From Chalara sp. BL73 (lineage: Eukaryota; Ascomycota; Leotiomycetes; Helotiales): a DNA stretch of 64,000 bases. The notes below the pieces were generated by a model. That model was not told the DNA's origin and ran no database searches. It was given only the letters and a program-made list of their open reading frames with translations. The DNA is taken from assembly GCA_918026815.1 (NCBI GenBank), contig CAKJVC010000014.1, forward strand, positions 806,001 to 870,000, read 5' to 3'. Every line of letters begins with the position of its first letter. Positions within the stretch are counted from its first letter, which is position 1. Shown here piece by piece: positions 10,819-22,523 of the stretch. Position numbers and translations under genes: made by a program.

Positions 10819-13411
10819 TTACGTCGGTTTTGTAGCACAATAATCAACATGGCTGCCGCCAAAATTATTACCCCAGTATGGCGGGAATGGCACTTCTGCG
10901 CCTGCAGAACCAAAGACCGCAAAACTCAGGATGAACACACAGACCTGGGTTCCGCCATCCAAGCCCGCGCTCAGGATGTAGTTGTACTTCATGTACCAGT
11001 CAGCGTGGTACTTGCGAACCCAGAACTGGGTGATGAAGGCGAGAACGAAGTAGACGGTGACGGAGGAGTTGATGCCCACGCACAGGTATCCGAGGTACCA
11101 GCAGAGGATGGGCGCGTTGATGTATTGCAGGACCCTTCCAGAGGAAGGGTAAAACTTGTGGATGAGATATTGCGGGAGAGGCACGATGAAGCCAAGTATG
11201 AAGGCGTAGGTGATCCACTGGTACCGGTGGCCACTGATGAACAGATCTTTGGCGAGAGCACCCCACGCGATGGCCTGTGAGTTATACGATTGAATGGCGC
11301 GGCCGGACCAGATGGTTGTTCCTTCAATAGAGAGAAGAATCTCGCGGCGCTGGTCCGTGATGGATTCCATGAGTGCAAAGTTAAGGATACCTCCAACCAC
11401 TGTGCCCAGCACCTGAAACGTAAAGGTTGCTTTCGGAGAGAGCTTCATATATTGGCCGATCTTCAGATCTTGAAGGAGATCTAGCGCTTGGGTCACAGAA
11501 TTGGAGCCAAAGAGAGTAAAGTACACTAATAGAAAGTCAGAATTCTTGCGAGACGGAAGGAATGCGATGTGCTTACTGTTCGCTAGGGGTTTGCCTGGAA
11601 CCATAAAGGCACCAATCATCTGAATCAGGTTTTGTTGTCCAACGGCCATACCGAAGCGGGCTTTCTGGATACCCATAAACAGGGTGAAGATGAACGCAAG
11701 GATAAGAGCAATAAAGTACCCATACCAGGGCAAGGTGGAATCGGCTTCGTAGATACAGATCAAGCCGACTGTAGTCGAGAGAACGAGAATCGACATATAC
11801 CACCATGTGGGAACCTCCTCATACTTGAGCATGAGTTTGTAGTGAGGATCAATTTCAGGGTCGGTCTCATCAGGTCGATCAGCCTTGCCATCCCAGAACT
11901 TCCAGTGCCATGAGGCGGGCTTCATAAGCTTCTTGAAGGCATCTTTGGTCAAAGCTTTGTATATAACTGCGAGGTCACCCCAATACCACAAGACCATGTA
12001 CGTGAGGGTTGCGGTTGTTGCCAGGTTCTGTGTCAAAAGAGCAGAAGCATAAGTGGTTGCAAACCATGGCAAGCCATACTCGTCAAGCTTTGCTTGGTCC
12101 AGTTCTGATCGGTCGTTCAGAATCATGGTTTGGTTATATCGCACATACTTAGTAAAGCTGGAGTTGTCCCTATAGAGAAGCTGGGAAAGAAAGGGCATGT
12201 TTTTAGCTCTTAAGATGTTTGAGTAGTAGAGGCCCATGAAAAGGAAGATGCAGAGTATGTATCCGATGAATGCTGTGATGAGAGTGATTGGAGGAAAGTA
12301 AAGACAACTCGAGGTGATGTACTGCCAGTCGAAGCAGATTGAAAGGAAACCAAGGCCTTCATTTCCGCCAGCTCCACCAAACAGGTTGGTGAAAACATAG
12401 CTCTTGCGATTTGCAAGACAGAACACTTGAACACCGACAAGGATTGGCATGATATATTCTGGGAACCATTCCCAAACAAAAATCCCTCCGGCTACCCAGT
12501 AGAAGAAGTTTAGACGAAGTTTGGTCTCCTTTTTGTCTCTGTGTAGTGTCTGAAAAAGAGTTGCGAGTGGGAGCGCCGAAGGCCATAACATGGCTTTGGG
12601 GTAAACAAGAGTCTTTCGCAAGATGCCAGCAAAGCCGTAGCCCAAGAGCTGGGATGCGAGGACCAAGAAGATGGAAACCCCTTTTGAAGGCTGCTTTGGG
12701 TAGTAAAGCTTCTGCGCAGCAATGACCTCTGTGCATAGAGCGGCAGTGGCAGCAGAGCCAGACACTTAACATAGCCAAGTTAAAATCGGTACGATAGTTT
12801 GTGTCATACTACAGCAATAGTCAGGAATACGTACTAATGAGAATTGCAACATGCTCCTTCTGGTTAAATGGAAAAGGATTCAACCACTTCAAGATACCTT
12901 TACGAGGGATCAAAGTTGACATAGCTTCTCCAAGAACATATGAGGCAAGTGCCAAAAATATCACAGATACAGACATTCCCTGTGGTTTAAACATGTAGAT
13001 CGTGGCCAGAACCGCTCCGAATGCAGAAAGACCAAGTCCTACGGATTTGGTTAACTTATGGTTCAGTTGCATGTATATGCCAGACTTGCCAATGAAGAAG
13101 GTTCTGAAAGTCCATGGGCTGAGACTGGGGTCATCATCGACATGAAGAACAGTAATTGCGAGTTCACTGGTCTGGACGATAAGTCTCCCTTTCTCATCTC
13201 TTTCCATGTTATCAACCTCATAGACTTGCAGCGTGTGGTCCGAGATTGATCCATCGCTTTGGTAGTGGCCATTTTCAGACGTCTTCTCGTTAACGGCAAC
13301 TCCGTCAGACTTCTTCAAAGAAGCTTCTTGTGTATAAGTAGTCTCCATGGCAACATCCCTAGTGATCTCCCTGGCTTGGTCGGACTCACTGCCAGCAAGA
13401 GGCTTATCCAT
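10819..13411 (-). CDS. Oligopeptide transporter, OPT family
   Basis: Proton-coupled uptake of small peptides (or glutathione-like substrates) across the plasma membrane is the family role. Three exons encode 823 aa; introns at 12765-12834 and 11526-11576. A long acidic cytosolic N-terminus (about 110 residues) precedes LSPWTFRTFFIG, then many hydrophobic helices. Family landmarks are LNPFPFNQKEH before the first intron, YYPKQPSKG, GFLSICFDWQYI, the loop HYKLMLKYEEVPTWWY, MVPGKPLAN and the C-terminal FVLAFITQFWVRKYHADWYMKYNYILSAGLDGG, here split for length into its recognisable parts VRKYHADWY and YILSAGLDGG. The usual KIPPR loop reads KLSPK. The ATG at 13411 is used because the longer upstream frame has no ATG. 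The second intron is 51 nt, a multiple of three and stop-free, so unspliced RNA would stay in frame with 17 extra residues. Splicing restores the expected ANMYFTLFG junction. Confidence 0.92.
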
Positions 13412-16400
13412 GTTGAAGTTTTGGCCTGGGTGTCGTAGTAAAAGCGTCAAACTATCTGGTGAGATATCTGTCGAGGCATGCGTACTTATACATATAACCT
13501 ACTTTCATATCGACAGGGGATATACTATCCATGGCCACTCCCACCTTACCGCCGCCAAAGTGCTGGGACTTTTTGTGTGGAACGATAAATAGGTAGATCG
13601 CATCCTGGGTGGGAAGGTATCTGCCCAGGTCGCAGAAATAACCTCAAAGATGAAGTGTGTATGCATAAGAGACCTGGCGGACCGGCTGTTCAAGAGTTGA
13701 GATTGGTGAGTAGGGGAGAAGGCTAAAGTGGGTGAGAGTGAGATTCAATTCAAGGTTACCTTGTCGTAAAATGCGTGGGAAAAGATGAACTAGATAGCTA
13801 CGTTTGATAGGTGTATTGTTAATAAAGTGTATCTTGGCCGCTTCTTGTGCATTTGCCGATCGCCACGACTAGATGCAAAAGGAACAGAATGCATGTATTT
13901 GCACTCTTGGAGATTTCTTGGAGCATGCTACCCCAGGCCAGGAAGACGAATTGCATCATGTTCCAAGACCTGCAGTGCTTCTCAACCTCCATCTTCTTCA
14001 TTTGATTATGTTGTTATGAGAAGGCTGATGTCCAAACTTGTAAAGCCACTCTATGGAGAGACGCACCACTACAATACTAGTGGTAGCAGCAGCGAGTAGG
14101 TCACCAATGTCTATTCGCGAGCTAGAAACTGCTGGGAGAGTAATGATGTGTATAGTCTCGTGTTGATATCAGCCAGCACGAGACACACTCATGCCTGCTA
14201 GCGGTGTTCCGAACATCCACTTTGCCAATGCGGATACACTGAGCCTGGGATCCAATGGGAAAATGTTGAATAGTCTCTCGTACAGTAAAGCTTGCCCAGG
14301 CTACTCAGCCCCTCATCTACCTTGGATGCGCACTGATAACAAATGTGCGCGAGATGCAGTTATTGCTATCAAGCTGCATGAAGAGAAAAGCGTCGAAGGT
14401 ATCTGTGTGATTGGACTCCACATGACCTACAAACGTCGAAACACCGAAAGCAACTGAGACTTTACCATCCAGCATGTTTAGCACTTGCCACAGGAAAACA
14501 AGAGAATTGTACTATAATGGTGATAACCGGGGCTATCTGGCAAGTGCACAGGGCAACGTAGGGTTAAATTGCCCCATAACATTCCAAGACTCAAAGGCTT
14601 CAATGGAAACTTGGCTGGGCTCTTGTTATTGACTTGCGATGCTTGCCTTGCACTGGACGCTGGGATCTGGCCAATACGGCAAATGAAAACGGCGGCAATA
14701 AGGCAAAGCTCAGGATGATATGACAACGTCAATGCGCTGCCCAGTAAGCTAATGGCGTCCTTTGATGCTTGCCAGATTGGTGAATAGTATGTTTTTCGTG
14801 CTGACTTGTCTCTGAGGGGAAGCTTTCAATGGTGGTGGAGCTTACCCTCTCCCTCTTCAGTAAATCAAATACCACCAAACGTGGTAAATAACACAAAAGG
14901 CCAAGAACGCAACGGTTACGGGTAGGGCGTTTCGTGGCGCGGAACAAGGAGCTTAAGCTTGGGCATGGCAAAACCAGCCCCGTTGAAACCTCCACGTAGC
15001 TTTCTTCCAATCACCGATCCCCCATCATCGTACGACTGTATTGTACTGTATTGTGGATCAACCATGGAGGGGTTATAATGGTCAAGCGATATAAGCAAAT
15101 CATTGCAAAACAAATTGGAACTCTCATGTCCAAATGAAGCTGCGAGTGGCACCTTCCTATCAAAGGGCATGCGGTGAGCGTCGCTTGAGCCTGTGATCCC
15201 CGATAACGAAGGGTTTTGCTTTTGCTGTGCTGTGATGTATCTAGGATCACTCGCTCCTCCCTCCTCCCCATAGAACGCCACTTTCGTTTCTTGGGATGTA
15301 TGCCCTACAAACAGGTCTAGAGATTCTGTCATTTTGCTTGTCTCATGAGTTTTTTGCGCCTTGGCTGGTCTGAACAATATGTCGACTGAAGGGGGTGTAG
15401 ATGTCATCTAAGGAGCCAAAGGACGGCCCTATATGGGCCCCTCCCCGGCCTCGAGAGGCTCCAAACACTGAGGGGCGAACAACGCTTTTTGCCAGAGTCC
15501 AAATATGCAGCCGATATGCTGATACGATGGGAGGCAGTGGAAATCCGGAAATGCCTCATAAGCTGGTTCGAGAAATCCCAACCTCTAGAGCGAGAGCTTC
15601 CAGAAAGACGGCCAAGACGGATATGCCTCCCCCACTTAGCTCTGTGCCACTGCCAAGGAGAGGGTATCAAACATTATGATAACAAGTAGCATGACAACTA
15701 TAGCCCATGCCGAACGTGAATTAAATGCTGTTTGGGTTCAGTCGAGTTGTCTTGAATGAAGAAAGAATGACCTCGATGGAGGAGCTGCGCGTGAAATTGT
15801 TAGTGATCAAAGGGGACGCACCCAATTTATACATGAGTGAGCGTCGTTCACGCCGAATGTGTCATCGTACGCACACTCGTGCAACGTAGGGATTCGTTTT
15901 AGGGTTGAAGTGAAGAGAAAAGCAGACCAAGAGAGCAGCCTGCGAATCAGCGTCTGCCAGACTTTGTCTTCGCAGACTAGGCAGCAACATTCGTCCTCTA
16001 CTGTTGGAATTTGTGCAGGTCACGTGTAAACGCTTTGTCCATAGAGCAAATGAAGGAACGATGCTTGAAGTCACTTCCTCAGGTATTCATGGTGCAAGCT
16101 CCAAAATAGGCTGTTACTTTCTTAGGTTAAATGTAGGGAAAGAAGGATTTTATCATATCTTGTAGGCCACTTGCAAATATGGTCTTGGCGTTGCACATTG
16201 ATATCCGACAAGGCCTGGCTCTCGCATATAAGTGCCTTCAACCACGAACTTATCCAAGTGGGCTCATGAGGTCAAAATTCACGAGAGAGAAGATCAAAGC
16301 CTTGAATCTGTTATAAGTGGTCTCTACCAAGAGGCGATATCTATTCGTCCTTGATAAAGCGCATCCGAAAATGAAAAATTGGGAAACTCATCACAACGAT

Positions 16401-16787
16401 GACTTGCACAAACCATATAAAGTGTCATTGAATTTGAAGGCTATAAGGTAACGGAGCCTCTTTGTTCTTTCTACTGAAACAGGACCGAATGTCCAGATCT
16501 GGGCCGTCATTGCAGGCCAAATGGAACGTCAAATAACTCAGAAACGAGAACCTGACGTTGCAGCCATCTCAGTGCCTGTCATGAAGTTGAAATTTACTAT
16601 TCCGGTTTGGTATAGCGACGGGTAAGAGCTAATTGTAGATTTATCGAGAGCTCCATAACGTCGAGGGCCTCGATCTAAACTCTGATTCTGACGGATATTG
16701 TGGGTCGCAACCCTCGCCCTCACGACGGCCAAAGATAAAAAAAGATAATGACGGCTCTTGCTCCTCTCATCTCAATGACGCAACATT
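13412..16787. other. 3.4-kb gene-poor region
   Basis: Several open frames of 60-160 codons occur on both strands, but none has a recognisable domain, repeat structure or convincing splice extension. The longest, on the minus strand at 14916-15407, is within the range expected by chance. The proximal end should hold the OPT promoter. No transposon ends or inverted repeats were seen. Confidence 0.4.
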
Positions 16788-17817
16788 ATGATAGTAAGCA
16801 CAACTGATAATGCTACCCTTGAGACTTTGCCAGTCTCCCATTATCCCTACTCACATTCTCAGTTTGAGAGATCTCAACCAATTCCTAAAGGTATTGCTTC
16901 GATCGACGAGATCCTTTCGAAATCTCACGTTTTGGATCGTAGCATGCATCATCGACGAGAAATTATCTCTAAGCAGATCCATCAGGCCACTGTTTTGGAC
17001 AATATGATATATTCCTGTCCAAACACGCCCAATTCATCGGCTATGACTGTGCCAACCAAATGTCAACATACTCCCGAGACTGGACATTCGACCAGAGCAA
17101 GTTCTGATCCCTATGTCCCTAATAATCTCAGATTAAGTGGCAGCATAATGTGAGCGTTTCCTTTGGGTTCAGAAATGCCTCTAAAAGTCCATACAGTTTG
17201 GAAAGCACTGGTGAGGTTGACCTCCATGGTCCCTTCTCAGCATCGCTTGCTTCCCGTCATCAAAGAACTGAATCTATCCCCTCAGTATACCCAAATGCAA
17301 CACCAACGTTCCATCTCCCAAACAGCTCACTCACAACTACGCAGCCCAGCTCCCAATCTTATAATGGTTCTGGTGGTGAGCCGTTATGTCATCTTGAGCT
17401 GGAGACGGTGCCGGTAGCATCAAAGAAACCATGAGCTTTCTCCCCCCGTTGGTTCCGCTCGGTGTGTCGCTGTTCGGCCCTTTGTCGCACCATCTCTGCC
17501 AAATTCGGACTGGACATAGACGACGAGACAAGAAATCGCCTCGCACGCGAAGAGAAAGCCTCGCTGAAATATATGAAGAAGTATGTCAAGAGATGTCCCA
17601 CCTGCCGCCGAAGGATATGGAGAGAAGCTGGATGTCAGCATATGGAATGTAAGTGGGTTCCAGCCACTTGTGAGTCACAAGAGTAGATTTAGGCTGATCG
17701 CAAATAGGTGTTTGTGGCGAATCATTCTGTTGGGTTTGTTTAAGGGCTGGGGTTAAAGCACGAGTGTGTGGATGCTTGGATTATGAAATGAATGACGGCG
17801 ATGAATGTCGAATGTGA
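16788..17817 (+). pseudogene. RBR-type RING2 fragment with uncertain upstream exons
   Basis: The 3' part clearly encodes a RING2 (Rcat) zinc domain of an RBR ubiquitin ligase. A frame around 17462-17648 gives KRCPTCRRRIWREAGCQHME, and an intron at 17649-17707 joins it to CVCGESFCWVC, completing the C..C, C....C.C....C..C pattern including the presumptive catalytic Cys in AGCQHM. The frame ends at 17817. Upstream, a 121-codon Ser/Pro/His-rich frame starts at an ATG at 16788, and a candidate intron at 17150-17196 would extend it. However, I cannot connect it in frame to the RING2 part, because a TGA lies just upstream of that frame near 17432. No RING1 or IBR domain is visible. It is most likely a truncated or decaying RBR gene; a gene with unrecognised introns is the alternative. 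Confidence 0.5.
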
Positions 17818-18207
17818 TTTGGGGCATTGGCTGGAGGGGATGAGTGAAGCTTTGATCTAGCTTCTAAGCTATTGTCTAGATGACGGTTCAGGTGAATGTT
17901 TCATTGTCATAATGGAATTCATGAATCGGGATCTGGATCGAACTAACTACTCAATCAATGGAATCTTGAGAGCAACTTTAAGTATTTTTTTTCCATAGGA
18001 TATTCCCTAGATGGGTTTGCTTCAGCCATATACAGTTAAAATGCTTGAAATCTTCAGCAGCTTATGACTCCTGAATTAGCCGAGCAAGTTACCATTGACA
18101 TTGGCTCATTCGCAACGGCGACATCCTTATTTATGCTACATAATTCTGTTCCAAAATCATAATAAAGCTATGGTGCACGTCAATAACCCCCATCCCACAT
18201 CCCCCTC
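17818..18207. other. Short intergenic region
   Basis: About 390 bp between convergent features. Nothing recognisable. Confidence 0.35.
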
Positions 18208-19117
18208 TCACCCAACAAACGCCTCCACCAAATACGACTCCCCAACAAACGCATGACAACCAACCCTCACACCCCTCTCCACCACCAAAACATCCCCCCT
18301 CCTAACCCTCAATGCCGCCAGATCCCACGGTCCACACAACCCCCCCTCCAAACCCAAAAACTCCAACCTAGGCTTCGCATCCCCAAAGAGTGTAAACGCC
18401 TTCCAAGGGGAGCACCCATCATCATCATCATCACCACCATCTCCATCGTCACCAGCAGGATCCGGCGCCAAATTCGCACCGATCCTCACGCGCGCAAAGC
18501 AATCACCAGACGTCGGTCTCGGGCCGGGAATCCTCGCCGCATCGGCCTTCTCCGCCGCGGGAAGCCACGCCTCCTCGAGATACCTATCGCAAGCAGCATC
18601 GTGCTCGCGCGGCCGAACGGCGGCGAAATGCCGCCCCAGGACCTCGAGGAGGGGTCGCAGCGCGTCCAGGAACCGCAGGTATTCATACCACCTCGGGCTG
18701 CGGTCGTTGAATTCTTCGTTTTGCGTCCATAGAGGGAGCGCTGTTCGCCTTTATGATTAGATGGATCTGAGGGGCAAGGGTGCTGGGGATAGGGAGGGGG
18801 AACACGGACTGATGGTACCGCTGAGCTCGCCTGGTGAGCGGAAATATATGTTTCGGTTCCGGTAGTCTGGTTTTTGGAGAGGGGTGTTTTTGTGCAGGAA
18901 AGTGCGGATCGCAGATGTGAGCTCTTTTTCTGGGACTAGGGAATGCGGAGGCTCGGTACGGCTGAAGAGACCTTGTTCGCGGAAATGGAGTTTTCTGGTT
19001 GGGGAAAGCTGAAGGTTAGCGGTACGATATCGTAGGTGATGAGTACATGCTTGGTTCATGGAGATTGGAGTGAATGCTTACTTACCCTTTGATATCGAAA
19101 TCGAGATCGCCCGGCAT
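18208..19117 (-). CDS. Hypothetical protein, 246 aa, with Asp-rich insert
   Basis: Three exons with introns at 18995-19085 and 18741-18818 splice to a clean 246-codon frame starting MPGDLDFDIKGKLHF. The spliced junction GELSALPLWTQNEEF reads smoothly and the exon phases agree, which supports the model. It has no signal peptide, membrane segment or domain I recognise. The middle carries an acidic low-complexity run (GDDGDGGDDDDDG near residue 165), flanked by a predicted-looking helical block (RFLDALRPLLEVLGRHF) and a glycine/valine-rich C-terminus (LRVRRGDVLVVERGVRVG). Its start lies in an open intergenic gap about 340 bp from the stop of the neighbouring minus-strand gene. Function unknown. 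Confidence 0.62.
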
Positions 19118-19453
19118 GGTGAGGAGGTGTGATGAAGCAGGTTGTTACCGAAGAAGTTATGAAAGTCTTAGGTACGGATGTGTATTGAGAAGCATTTCTC
19201 TGTGGTTGATGTAGTTGAAAGTGAAGTCGTGGAAAGCTGCTCCTTGACTTCGACTTTTGTGGAAAGCGCGGATATTCACTAGACTCGGCTACACAAAGCC
19301 GAATACAGTTCTGAATCCTCGCCATTTCATGACGAAGTTCACGAGAAACAGGCAAGGGGGACAATATGAAGAAGAAATTGCTCAATTAAAGTTATCACCC
19401 GCTCCAGGACGCCATTATTCATTAAACCAAATATATCATCGTTACCTCACCCA

Positions 19454-21523
19454 TCACGGTTGAGTAACCCAGACCATCTCCGGCCCTGCGATAGTAACGC
19501 TGGGTAATTCGCTCATGCTCTGCACCTTATTCTTGACCAAAACGCCCCACACATGTCCGGACAGCTCAGCAGGAACATTTGCCTTCCCATCCTTGACTTC
19601 CTCATACCACACCTTGCCCCATGGCCCTAACCACGCCATTTGCATTCCAGGCTGCTGGATGCTCGAATCCCCGTTGACTTTAATGCTTGTCAACTTCCCA
19701 TTCTGCCTTGATCCCTCGGTCAAAGGAATGGAAGGGTAGCTGGTGTAAGGTAGCTTGTCAGGACAGGAGTTGGGCTCGATGTACTTGTTGTTGATATAGG
19801 AATAGACGAGGGCAGCGGGCATGGCGACTTCTCGAGGTGCAGCGGCGGGTACATGACTCTGCATCATGTTTATGAGACCTGCCATCCGTGCTTTAGAGCC
19901 GAGTGTGGAGGCGAGAGGGCCGACCAACCAGGCATCCGTCGACACGATGGCGCCAATAGTGTCGAGGAGAAGTCCAACCTCGAGGAGGGTGAGTGTGAGC
20001 GAGACCTTGACAAAATCTTGGATATTGGCAATAGGATAGCGATACTTGCATTGGTCAACGACTTTCTTGTTATAGTGCTTGAGCGAGTCGGTTGAAGTGC
20101 AGCGGTGCACAATAGACTGCGCACCCATGGATCCGATAGTGTTCTGGATAGAAGCAGGATACATTCCTTTCCAGCCACCTTGGGTGATGTTTTTGTGGCC
20201 GTTGACCATAACATCAACCAAAACGTTGTCCACCCAGTTGATCATCTGCATAAGATTCGTCGCGTTTTCGGAAACAGAGGTTGCCCACCCATATGCGGCT
20301 GGCTGTGCTCCACCAGCCATGTTTTGCATCTCTGGTGTGATTGTGGCAGCTGGTGGTGGTGGAGATGGAAGAGGACTCATTACCGGTGGCTCGGCAGCCG
20401 GAGGGTTAGAGGCAGTCGGTGGAGCTGCGGTGATTGCAGGAGCTCCAGGGACTGCCTTTGAAGTGTCAATCACGACACCCCCAGCTTGTGTGACAGCTTG
20501 ACCATTGATGAAGAGATTTCCGCCGAATGGAGCACTTGGAGGGAACCCTGCGGCTCCCGTGAATTTGGATGCGCCGAAGATGAACTCCTTGAGAGTGTTG
20601 GCACCTTGAGGGGGTGCGTTGACACTGCCAACCATTCCGCTTGAACAGTGGTTGCCTTGTGAGCAGTAGAACCAGATTGGCTTATCGTCCTTGACTGTAA
20701 TATCAAAAGTGACACCGGAAGGAGTATTAGTCGTAGGAACGAAACCGCTGAAGAATCCCTGATTGCCAGCAAGGGGTACGCAAGGATCAGCAAAGTTTGA
20801 TTGTGTAACTGTGTGATTCTGCTGAATGTCAGTTTTGCTCGAACTGTAGAACGCGGATAATACATACCTTGGGGTTAAAGCTATACGAGACCACGGTTCC
20901 AATAGGCTCAGTAATGTTTTGTGGAGTGAAAACGTTGCCGCCAACACCAACATCGACTGAAATCTTCCGGACACCACCAACCGGGCCACCATTAGGTTTG
21001 GTACTGGGTTTTGATGCCTTCAGTGCGAGGGCCTTGAATGCATCGAAGGTGTTTCCTGAATCCGGGCTATGAAGGTATTAGAGAAGTGGTTTCCAATAAC
21101 GTTTAGGACTTACGCATTGATGGAGCCAACCATGCCAGCCTGGCAATGGTCACCGTTTGTCTGAGGGCAGTACACCCAAATTGGCTTGTCGTCCTTGACG
21201 GTGACTGTAAATGTTGTCCTTGCAGCGTTGGCGGCATCTTGAGTAGGGACAAAATCGGAGAAGAACCCGCCCGCTAATGGTTTACACGGCTCTGCAAAAG
21301 ATGATTGAACCACCGCATGATTCTGTCAAATTAGTATGAATAAGTTATAAGCCGTGTGAGGACTTACCTTTGGGAAAAACTTATAAGTAATCGTATCTCC
21401 AACTGCGGCTTTGACATTTGGGGGATTGAACACAAGACCGCCTTTACCAACAGTTACATCAAAGTTTGCTCCAACCGCCGAGGAAACGAGCGCCAGCCCA
21501 ACGGCCAGACTGCGCAACGACAT
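19454..21523 (-). CDS. Secreted tandem-cupredoxin protein with C-terminal ferritin-like domain
   Basis: Predicted extracellular or wall protein of 642 aa; introns at 21323-21367, 21067-21113 and 20819-20867. Residues 1-18 are a signal peptide (ending SSAVGA). Two plastocyanin-like domains follow, each with a complete type-1 copper ligand set: H54, C104, H111, M116 and H190, C240, H245, M250. A Pro/Ala-rich linker near residues 295-325 leads to a ferritin-like domain related to Rds1/late-sexual-development proteins, seen in MINWVDNVLVDVMVNGH and TLTLLEVGLLLDTIGAIV. The first and third introns both fall in phase 0 exactly before the Asn-His of each cupredoxin, so the two domains probably arose by internal duplication that copied the intron. 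An ATATATAT at 21666-21673 may serve the promoter. Role may be metal handling or oxidative stress; this is inference. Confidence 0.85.
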
Positions 21524-22523
21524 GATTACTATAGAAAAGAAATGCGCTATAGAGATACAGAATAGGAGATAAGAGAAAAGACTATCAAAAGGCGCGAAAG
21601 AAGAAACCTGGGCAAGAGGCGATGGGATGGGATGAAAAGCAGATGAAGAACAAGGACAGTTTAGATATATATCAATTCCTTACCAACATAAAAAATATTA
21701 GAGTCTTACATTCATCAAGGACAAACCACGCCCCATGCATGACAGGGCTGGAAGTCAACCGTGAGACTAGCGGGTATGGTCATGATTGAAAATAGTATCC
21801 ATTTGGGCAAATTTAAGATCGCCTCAGCCACCCGGGATGGAAGATATCCAGGACATGCAGGCGGTAAACGGCTACTTAGACGCCGGGAGCACAGGAGCGC
21901 AGCTGGGGTGGCCTCGCTAAAGATGAACCCTGACAGTGAGTTGTCGAGCGCTGACTGTGTTTATGTTAGCAACGGGCTGTTGGTCCAAGAGCTCGGCGAG
22001 GTCAAAAATACGATTGGGCGCAATTAGAGCAGCCCGCTAATGTTGTGTTAGTGTTAGTTTCGGCTCTGGGGTATGCAATGGGTATTCTTGGGCCCAAACA
22101 ATGGGGCTGATGCTTAGAAAGATAGCCACTCACAATCGCTGAGCCGTCCCAGGCGACACTGCACAAGCATCCTTTGTGTTTGATTTTAGGTGTCGGATCT
22201 TGGCCTACCGCAGCTTGTCAGCAAGCCGTAAGTAGCCCTGTAAGCCCTGTAAGCCCTGCGCGAGTCGATCAACCTTAAATCGACCAGGAATATTATTTGA
22301 CATTAGGGTTCTATCCAAACTTTCTGTCTCTCCATCTCCTTAATATCATCTGTACATCCAAGAAGGGTTTATCCCCAAGTGCGATTTCCTTCTGTTTTAA
22401 TCTTTTCTTTGATCTTTATTCATGTTGAGAAAGCTAAGGCTCGTTCCAGCCACTGAACATCAACTGCAAGAGAGTTCTTACGCTCACAAGCTCAGAAATA
22501 GACGCAGCGCATCCACTGTCAAG
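21524..22523. promoter_or_regulatory. Divergent promoter region of cupredoxin and Sur7-like genes
   Basis: 1 kb between two divergent start codons. It contains ATATATAT at 21666-21673 and a small direct repeat at 22233-22258 (TAGCCCTG followed by two copies of TAAGCCCTG). A continuous frame from 22422 leads into the Sur7-like gene, so that gene could start about 34 codons earlier. Confidence 0.4.

Noticed and set aside
10744..11280. 178-codon plus-strand frame
   Set aside because: It is the antisense shadow of the OPT transporter's third exon.
14916..15407. 163-codon minus-strand frame
   Set aside because: Length is within chance expectation for 64 kb, it has no recognisable domain, and no splice signals extend it.
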